Shown here: piece after piece, positions 58,235 through 64,000 of the stretch | Numbering within the stretch: position 1 is the stretch's first letter | Layout of the letters: every line of letters starts with the position of its first letter | From: Solwaraspora sp. WMMD791 | GTDB lineage: Bacteria; Actinomycetota; Actinomycetes; Mycobacteriales; Micromonosporaceae | Direction of reading: 5' to 3' | DNA length: 64,000 nucleotides | NCBI RefSeq assembly: GCF_029581195.1 | Contig: NZ_CP120737.1 | Coordinates: forward strand, 2,170,001 to 2,234,000 | Notes under the pieces: generated by a model | What the model was told of the DNA's origin: nothing | Databases searched by the model: none | Seen by the model: the letters and a program-made list of their open reading frames with translations, nothing else | Position numbers and translations under genes: made by a program

Positions 58235-61200
58235 TCAGCTGGCGGTGCAGCTCAGCGACGACACGCTGTTCGCGCCGTTGCCGGAGCCGATGAAGCCGAA
58301 CGTCGTACTGGCGCTGGCGCCGAGCGACCCGTTGTAGGAAACGTTGCGGGCGGTCACGTTGGCACCACTCGACGTAACGGTGGCGCTCCAGGACTGGGTG
58401 ACGGTCTGTCCCCCGGTGAACGTCCAGGTGACCGTCCAGCCGCTGATCGACGTGGATCCGGCGGTGACCCGTACCTCACCTTGGAAGCCACCCTGCCATT
58501 GACCCGTCACCGAGTACGTCGCCGCACACGACCGGCCGGTGGGCGGCGGCGTGGTCGGCGGCGCGGTGGTGGGCGGTGCCGTGGTCGGCGGCGCGGTCGT
58601 GGGCGGTGCCGTGGTCGGCGGCGCGGTCGTGGGCGGTGCCGTGGTCGGCGGCGCGGTCGTGGGCGGTGCCGTGGTCGGCGGTGCGGTCGTGGGCGGCGGT
58701 GTCGTACCACCACTGCGGAAAGTGAACTCGTCGACGTCGAACAGGTAGCTGGAGCCGCCGGTGAAGACGAGGAACAGGTTGTGCGTACCGGCCGGTGGGC
58801 TGACCGTGCCGGTGACGGTGGTCCAGGTCTCCCAGCTTCCGGTGGGGCTGACCGTCGCCGTACCGATGACGGGTCCCGACGCCGAGCCGGTCCGCAGCGA
58901 GATGGTACCGCCGGAGCCGGCGGAGGCGACCCGCGCGGTGAACGACGTGGCCCCGGCCAGGTTGTACGGGGTGAACGAGATCCAGTCGCCGTTCTCGATG
59001 TAGCCGACCGCGCTGCCCCCGTTGGCGGAGGCCTTCTCCACGAGGGTGGTGCCCTGCTGGCCGCCGTAGTGCTCGGCCTGGCGGGTCCGGGGCTGCATGA
59101 CCGTCTGCGTCGAGGTCACCGGGATGGTCGCGCCCACCGGGGTGTACTCGGCGACCATGACACCGAAGATGTTCGCGTTCGGGTCGTGTTCGCCGTCGAC
59201 GGTGGTCTGCAGGGTGCCGGAGCAGCCGGTGGCGCTGGTGATGCCGTGGCCATGGCTGTCGTGCCCGAGCAGGTAGTTGACCTTCACCCGGCTGCAGTCG
59301 ATGGTCGCCGCGTTCGGGTCGGTGACCGTGACCTGGAACGGAATGGCGTCACCGAAGTCGAACAGCCGGCCGTTGGTCGGTAGGTCGAGGGTGACCGTCG
59401 GCCGGCCCACCCCGATCACCACGCTCGCGGTGGCGCTGCGGCCGGTGCTGTCGCGCACCGTTAGCGTCGCCGTGAACTCGCCGTTGCTGGTGTACGTGTA
59501 CGACGGGTTCGGCTGCGTCGAGTCGGTGCTGCCGTCCGTGGTGAAGTCCCACGCGTACGTGATGGCGTCGCCGTCCGGGTCGCTGGTCCCGGCCGAGCTG
59601 AACTGTACGGTCAACGGCGCGTTGCCGCTGGTCGGGTTGGCGGTCGCGAGCACGGTCGGGGCCCGGCCGCCACCGGAGTTGTACTCGATGCGGTACACCG
59701 CCGAGCTGGCGTCGCCGCTGCCCCAGCCGGTGCCGTAGTCGAGTACGTAGAGTGCACCCTCCGGCCCGAACTCCAGGTCCATCACCTGGGTGCCGGTGTA
59801 GGCCGGGAACGGTTCGATCGCGCCGACCCCGCCGGAGCCGGTGACGGTGACGGCTTTGATCCACCGTCGGCCGAACTCGCCGATGAACACCTTGCCGTTC
59901 ATCGACGCCGGGAACTTCACGTCGGAGGCGAGCGAGGCGTCGTAGTTGTAGACCACGGCGTCCATCGGAGACAGGCTGCCGCAGCACAGCTCCGGCGGAT
60001 TCTGCTCGCCGCCGTACGGCAGCCAGGCCCGCTGGGACGGGGGCAGTTGGGTGATGCCGGAGTTGTTCGGGGAGTTGTTCACCGGGCCGCCGGAGCAGTT
60101 GAACGGTGCACCGGATGGGCCGGACGGGAACGTGTAGTCGATGTACGGGGTGTTGTAGTTCGAGCAGTACGGCCAGCCGTAGAAACCGGGCTGGGCGATG
60201 CGTTCGAACGCGACATGGTTCGCCGGCCCTCGGTTGGGGTTGGCGGTGCCGGCGTCCGGGCCGTACTCGCCGAGGTAGACGATGCCGGTCGCCTTGTCGA
60301 CGGACATCTTGAACGGGTTGCGGAAGCCCATCGCGTAGATCTCGGGCTTGGTCCTGGCCGTGCCGGCGGGGAACATGTTGCCGGCCGGGATGGTGTAGCC
60401 GCCGTTGGCGCCAGGCCGGATCCGCAGCACCTTGCCCCGCAGGTCGTTGCTGTTGCCGGCGGTACGCTGCGCGTCGTACGCCGGGTTGCGGTTCGGCCTT
60501 TCGTCGATCGGCGTGTAGCCACTGGAGTCGAACGGGTTCGTGTCGTCGCCGGTCGACAGGTAGAGGTTCCCGGCGGCGTCGAAGTCGATGTCACCGCCGA
60601 CGTGGCAGCACATGCCCCGGCTGGTCGGGACCTCGAGGATCGTCACCTCCGACGCCCGGTCAAGGGTATGGTCGGCGTTGACGGTGAAGCGGGCCAGCCG
60701 GTTGTAGCCGTTGAACGGGGCGAACTGTGCCGCCGAACCGGTCGCCGGTGCGTCGCCGCCGGGGGTGTTCAGTGGCGGCGAGTAGTACACGTACACCCAG
60801 CGGTTGGTGGCGAAGTTCGGGTCGGCCTCGATGCTCTGCAGTCCTTCTTCGTCGTGCGTGTAGACCGGGATGGTAAGTGCCACCTTGGTGTTGCCGGCCG
60901 CGTCGGTGTAGCGGATGGTGCCTTCCCGGGAGGTGTGCAGCACTCCCCGGTTGGGCAGCACGGTCATGCCCATCGGTTCACCGACCTCGGCCACCCCCTT
61001 GGCCAGGGTGATCTGGCTGTAGCCGGCCGGTGTCTGGCTGGTCGAGCAGTTGCCCGTGCCCTGCGCGGCGTAGCGGATGCCGCCCAGCACGTGGCTGCGG
61101 AAGTTGGCGTCGCTGAAGCTCTCGTTGGTGTGGCCCATTCCGGTGTACCAGGATCGGCCGCCGTCGTAGTTTCGACACCACGCGATCGGGTGGTCGCTGC

Positions 61201-61789
61201 CCATCGTGCCACCGGTGTAGGTGCTCTCGTCGACGGTGGCCAGGATCCGGTTCTGCGCCCGAGGGTTGGTCCGGTAGTTGTACCACTCGTCGTACCGGTT
61301 CCACGCGGTCGGCAGCCCGGCGGTCGAGGGGTGGGAGCTGTCCTCGATCCGTACGGTCGCGTTCTGGTTCGCGGGGTGGCTGGAGAAGTAGGCGCCGACC
61401 AGGTTGCCGTACCACGACCAGTTGTGTTCGGTGTCGGCCGCCGCGTGGACGCCGGCGAATCCACCGCCGGACCGGATGTAGCTCTCGAACGCCGACTGCT
61501 GGCTGGCGTTGAGCACGTCCCCGGTGGTGGACAGCCAGATGACCGCCTGGAACCGGGACAGGTTGGCGGTGGTGAACTGGCCGGCGTCCTCGGTGGTCTC
61601 GACGGTGAAGTTGTGCTGGTTGCCGAGTTGCTGGATCGCGACGATGCCGGCTGGGATCGAGTCGTGCCGGAATCCGGCGGTCTTGCTGAAGACCAGGACG
61701 GTGAAGTCCGCCTGGGCCTGGGCCGGCACGGCGCTGAAGCCGACGGTGGCCAACACCATGACCAGGCAGAGGGCCAATCTTCGGAACAT
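58235..61789 (-). CDS. Secreted ThuA / PQQ-type sugar dehydrogenase / PKD / CBM6 / CBM2 protein
   Basis: An 1184-residue exported multidomain protein. It has a signal peptide (1-26, AQAQA), a ThuA-like domain (about 28-250, GGGFAGVHAAADTEHNW), a glucose/sorbosone dehydrogenase-like propeller (about 255-700), a PKD domain (about 708-793) and a CBM6-like carbohydrate-binding module (about 900-1028). A PPTTA-repeat linker (about 1030-1080) and a C-terminal CBM2 (SCAATYSVTGQWQGGF onward) complete it. The CBM2 suggests cellulose or chitin attachment. It is divergent from a GH5 cellulase. Enzymatic substrate unknown. Confidence 0.9.
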   Translation of the reverse strand: MFRRLALCLVMVLATVGFSAVPAQAQADFTVLVFSKTAGFRHDSIPAGIVAIQQLGNQHNFTVETTEDAGQFTTANLSRFQAVIWLSTTGDVLNASQQSAFESYIRSGGGFAGVHAAADTEHNWSWYGNLVGAYFSSHPANQNATVRIEDSSHPSTAGLPTAWNRYDEWYNYRTNPRAQNRILATVDESTYTGGTMGSDHPIAWCRNYDGGRSWYTGMGHTNESFSDANFRSHVLGGIRYAAQGTGNCSTSQTPAGYSQITLAKGVAEVGEPMGMTVLPNRGVLHTSREGTIRYTDAAGNTKVALTIPVYTHDEEGLQSIEADPNFATNRWVYVYYSPPLNTPGGDAPATGSAAQFAPFNGYNRLARFTVNADHTLDRASEVTILEVPTSRGMCCHVGGDIDFDAAGNLYLSTGDDTNPFDSSGYTPIDERPNRNPAYDAQRTAGNSNDLRGKVLRIRPGANGGYTIPAGNMFPAGTARTKPEIYAMGFRNPFKMSVDKATGIVYLGEYGPDAGTANPNRGPANHVAFERIAQPGFYGWPYCSNYNTPYIDYTFPSGPSGAPFNCSGGPVNNSPNNSGITQLPPSQRAWLPYGGEQNPPELCCGSLSPMDAVVYNYDASLASDVKFPASMNGKVFIGEFGRRWIKAVTVTGSGGVGAIEPFPAYTGTQVMDLEFGPEGALYVLDYGTGWGSGDASSAVYRIEYNSGGGRAPTVLATANPTSGNAPLTVQFSSAGTSDPDGDAITYAWDFTTDGSTDSTQPNPSYTYTSNGEFTATLTVRDSTGRSATASVVIGVGRPTVTLDLPTNGRLFDFGDAIPFQVTVTDPNAATIDCSRVKVNYLLGHDSHGHGITSATGCSGTLQTTVDGEHDPNANIFGVMVAEYTPVGATIPVTSTQTVMQPRTRQAEHYGGQQGTTLVEKASANGGSAVGYIENGDWISFTPYNLAGATSFTARVASAGSGGTISLRTGSASGPVIGTATVSPTGSWETWTTVTGTVSPPAGTHNLFLVFTGGSSYLFDVDEFTFRSGGTTPPPTTAPPTTAPPTTAPPTTAPPTTAPPTTAPPTTAPPTTAPPTTAPPTTPPPTGRSCAATYSVTGQWQGGFQGEVRVTAGSTSISGWTVTWTFTGGQTVTQSWSATVTSSGANVTARNVSYNGSLGASASTTFGFIGSGNGANSVSSLSCTAS
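58551..58700. repeat. Five 30-bp tandem repeats encoding a PPTTA linker
   Basis: Units begin at 58551, 58581, 58611, 58641 and 58671, nearly identical, each encoding PPTTAPPTTA in the linker before CBM2. Confidence 0.9.
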
Positions 61790-62004
61790 GATTCGGGGGC
61801 TCGCTTTCTGTCGTGAACCTGCGGACAGGCGTGCGCCGAATCACGCCGCGATGGGATCGACAGGAGCGGGGGCGCCGGCTGGCGGTGCATCGAGCCACGC
61901 GCCGGTAGCGGGCGGGCTCGCCGGGCGACCCTGCTCACCTTCGTCTGCGCGAACGCGGTGCCGGCTCCCAGGTCACCGCGCTGCGATCGAAGGTCGTCGT
62001 TGCG

Positions 62005-62034
62005 ACTCTACGGGAGCCACAAAATGGAAGTCAA
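62005..62034 (-). promoter_or_regulatory. Promoter of the ThuA/GSDH gene
   Basis: TTGACT (62029-62034), 18-nt spacer and TAGAGT (62005-62010) on the minus strand, both near consensus. The leader would be about 210 nt. No CebR-type box is seen on this side. Confidence 0.65.
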
Positions 62035-62174
62035 TGAATCCGAAACAGCGTGGACACGTTCCGGGCATGCATCCTTCGGCCCATGGCGCACAGACCCACC
62101 GGGCAATGCCGTTCATTCTGGACGTTGCGGATCACGTCCTTCCATCGCGACCTTGGCACGTCGTAACCTGTCGA

Positions 62175-62188
62175 TGGAAGCGCTCCCA
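62175..62188. promoter_or_regulatory. CebR/CelR-type operator of the cellulase gene
   Basis: TGGAAGCGCTCCCA matches 13 of 14 bases of TGGGAGCGCTCCCA, the operator of the cellobiose-responsive LacI-family repressors CebR (Streptomyces) and CelR (Thermobifida). It lies 62 nt before the GH5 start, just after a possible TAACCT -10 (62164-62169). Cellobiose induction is inferred. Confidence 0.8.
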
Positions 62189-62250
62189 CGGCCTCGCCCG
62201 GCACCCGGGAGCCACCCGAACCGCACACCCCACGACAGGAGAATCACTGC

Positions 62251-64000
62251 ATGCCCTCGATACGGACCCGGTGGGCCGCCACGACGGCGGCCGGCCTACT
62301 GCTCGGGGCGGTCGCCGCCGTCCCGGCCACGACCACGGCAGCCGCCGCCCCACCGGCTGCCGCCACCGGCACGTCAGCTGACGCGTCAGCCGCAGCCGCC
62401 CAGGCCGTACCGGCCAACGACTGGCTGCACACCGACGGGAACACGATCGTCGACGAGGCCGGCAACCAGGTGTGGCTCACCGGCGCCAACTGGTTCGGCT
62501 ACAACGCCACCGAGCGGGTCTTCCACGGTCTGTGGTCGGCCAACATCGAGGCGGTCACCCGCGCGATGGCGCAGCGCGGCATCAACATCGTCCGGGTGCC
62601 GATCTCGACCCAGCTGCTGTTGGAGTGGAAGGCTGGCCAGCCGCTGGCCCGGCCCAACATCAACGCGTACGTCAACCCGGAGCTGGACGGGCTGAACAAC
62701 CTGCAGATCTTCGACCACTGGCTCGGCCTGTGCGAGAAGTACGGTCTGAAGGTCATGCTGGACGTGCACAGCGCCGAGGCCGACAACTCCGGCCACCTCT
62801 ACCCGGTGTGGTGGAAGGGCTCGATCACCTCGGAGGACTTCTACCAGGGCTGGGAGTGGGTGACCGCGCGCTACCGCGACAACGACACGATCGTCGCGAT
62901 GGACGTCAAGAACGAGCCGCACGGCACCCCGAACGACCCGCAGCGGGCCAAGTGGGACTCCTCGACCGACCAGGACAACTTCAAGCACGCCTGCGAGACC
63001 GCCGGCCGACGGATCCTGGCGATCAACCCCGACCTGCTGATCCTCTGCGAGGGCATCGAGGTCTACCCTCGCCCGCACGCCGACTGGGACTCGCCCAACA
63101 CCAACCCGGACCTCAGCCCCAACTACTTCTACAACTGGTGGGGCGGCAACCTGCGCGGCGTCGCCGCGCACCCGGTCGACCTGGGCGCCAACCAGGACCA
63201 GCTGGTCTACTCTCCGCACGACTACGGCCCGCTGGTCTACGAGCAGCCCTGGTTCCAGGGCGAGTTCGACAAGGCATCGCTGACCGAGGACGTGTGGCGG
63301 CCCAACTGGCTGTTCATCCACGAGGACGACACCGCGCCACTGCTGATCGGCGAGTGGGGCGGCCGGTACGGTCAGGACGCCCGGCAGGACAAGTGGCTGC
63401 ACGCCCTGCGCGATCTGATGATCGACTACGGCATCCACCACACGTTCTGGTCGCTGAACCCCAACTCGGGCGACACCGGCGGCCTGCTGCTCGACGACTG
63501 GACCAGCTGGGACGAGGTCAAGTACAACCAGGTGCTCAAGCCGGCGTTGTGGCAGCACGGCGGCAAGTTCGTCGGCCTCGACCACCAGGTGCCGCTCGGC
63601 GGGGCCGGCTCGACCACCGGGATCAGCCTCGGCCAGCGCTACAGCGACGGCGGCGGGGACGACGACGTGACCGCGCCGACCGCTCCCGGCCAGCCGGCCG
63701 CCAGCGACGTCACCGCCGACTCGGTGACGCTGACCTGGGCGGCGTCGACCGACGACGTCGGCGTCACCTCGTACCAGGTGCTGCGCTCCACCGCCGGCGG
63801 CCCGGCCACCCCGGTCGCCACGGTCTCCGGTACCACGTACACCGCCTCCGGGCTGACCCCCGAGACCAGCTACACCTTCACGGTCCGGGCCCGCGACGCC
63901 GCCGGCAACGTCTCGCCGGCGTCGCCGGCACGGACGGTCACCACCGCGCCGGACGACGGCGGCACCGGTGACGACGGTTGCACCGCCACGTACACGGTGA
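62251..64000 (+). CDS. Secreted GH5 endoglucanase with FN3 and CBM2 (3' end beyond window)
   Basis: At least 583 residues, still open at the window edge. An Ala-rich signal region (about 1-34) precedes a GH5 catalytic domain from about 57. It has acid/base E222 in DVKNEPHG, HDYGP and nucleophile E368 in LLIGEWGG. A fibronectin type III domain (about 474-567) follows, and GCTATYTV at the edge is the start of a CBM2. AGGAGA lies 9 nt before ATG 62251. It acts extracellularly on beta-glucan, probably cellulose. Confidence 0.92.
   Translation, partial: MPSIRTRWAATTAAGLLLGAVAAVPATTTAAAAPPAAATGTSADASAAAAQAVPANDWLHTDGNTIVDEAGNQVWLTGANWFGYNATERVFHGLWSANIEAVTRAMAQRGINIVRVPISTQLLLEWKAGQPLARPNINAYVNPELDGLNNLQIFDHWLGLCEKYGLKVMLDVHSAEADNSGHLYPVWWKGSITSEDFYQGWEWVTARYRDNDTIVAMDVKNEPHGTPNDPQRAKWDSSTDQDNFKHACETAGRRILAINPDLLILCEGIEVYPRPHADWDSPNTNPDLSPNYFYNWWGGNLRGVAAHPVDLGANQDQLVYSPHDYGPLVYEQPWFQGEFDKASLTEDVWRPNWLFIHEDDTAPLLIGEWGGRYGQDARQDKWLHALRDLMIDYGIHHTFWSLNPNSGDTGGLLLDDWTSWDEVKYNQVLKPALWQHGGKFVGLDHQVPLGGAGSTTGISLGQRYSDGGGDDDVTAPTAPGQPAASDVTADSVTLTWAASTDDVGVTSYQVLRSTAGGPATPVATVSGTTYTASGLTPETSYTFTVRARDAAGNVSPASPARTVTTAPDDGGTGDDGCTATYTV

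Noticed and set aside
58551-58700. Possible CRISPR or regulatory repeat array
   Set aside because: The 30-bp periodicity is the codon pattern of a PPTTA linker inside a continuous coding frame.
61958-62695. Plus-strand frame overlapping the GH5 start
   Set aside because: Different frame from the GH5 protein, Pro/Arg shadow composition, no family.

Overview
The window is high-GC actinobacterial chromosome. Gene order, strong third-position GC, meso-diaminopimelate-type MurE, a MurT/GatD pair and a SAV_6107-type HEPN gene beside an ImuA'/ImuB/DnaE2 cassette all point to the family Micromonosporaceae (Micromonospora or a close relative). Genus is inferred from style and gene order only; no rRNA or tRNA gene is present.

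Region 1 (1-15.99 kb, all minus strand) is the division and cell wall (dcw) cluster, in transcription order mraZ-rsmH-ftsL-ftsI-murE-murF-mraY-ftsW-murG-murC-ftsQ-ftsZ-(yggS-like start). Most junctions are 4-nt ATGA/GTGA overlaps. murD, normally between mraY and ftsW, is missing: only 158 nt lie there. mraZ is preceded by four TGG-boxes at 10-bp period that overlap its promoter. Similar boxes also face the divergent murT-gatD operon (16.37-18.35 kb), which amidates lipid II. A TnpB element (18.34-19.5 kb) abuts gatD and supplies its stop codon.

Region 2 (19.6-32 kb) holds a VTT membrane protein, a divergent QorB-like/HxlR redox pair, and leuS. leuS has a leader that looks like a leucine attenuator: a 12-residue peptide with four consecutive Leu codons, alternative helices and an intrinsic terminator. 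A six-gene Mrp Na+/H+ antiporter operon (fused MrpAB, then C to G) ends in a 33-bp tandem repeat array, and a membrane-anchored universal stress protein follows.

Region 3 (32-41.6 kb) has a MoxR-DUF58-transglutaminase operon, a DUF3040 gene, a methyltransferase/phosphodiesterase pair, and a leaderless PadR regulator coupled to a HAAS-type membrane protein. Region 4 (41.6-48.4 kb) is the DnaE2/ImuB/ImuA' mutasome with a HEPN gene; tandem LexA (SOS) boxes lie upstream of the HEPN gene.

Region 5 (48.4-58.2 kb) is accessory: a secreted C39-like peptidase, a lipoprotein, a 1150-residue HEAT-like protein, a second leaderless PadR with a large membrane protein, two copies of a 63-65 bp inverted-repeat element, a small membrane protein and an mcrC remnant. 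Region 6 (58.2-64 kb) is carbohydrate-active: a secreted ThuA/sugar dehydrogenase/PKD/CBM6/CBM2 protein, diverging from a secreted GH5 cellulase with a CebR/CelR-type operator. The cellulase runs off the window end.

Several genes (murT, the leuS leader peptide, the methyltransferase, both PadR genes) have a TANNNT box 6-7 nt before the start codon, the arrangement expected for leaderless mRNAs.
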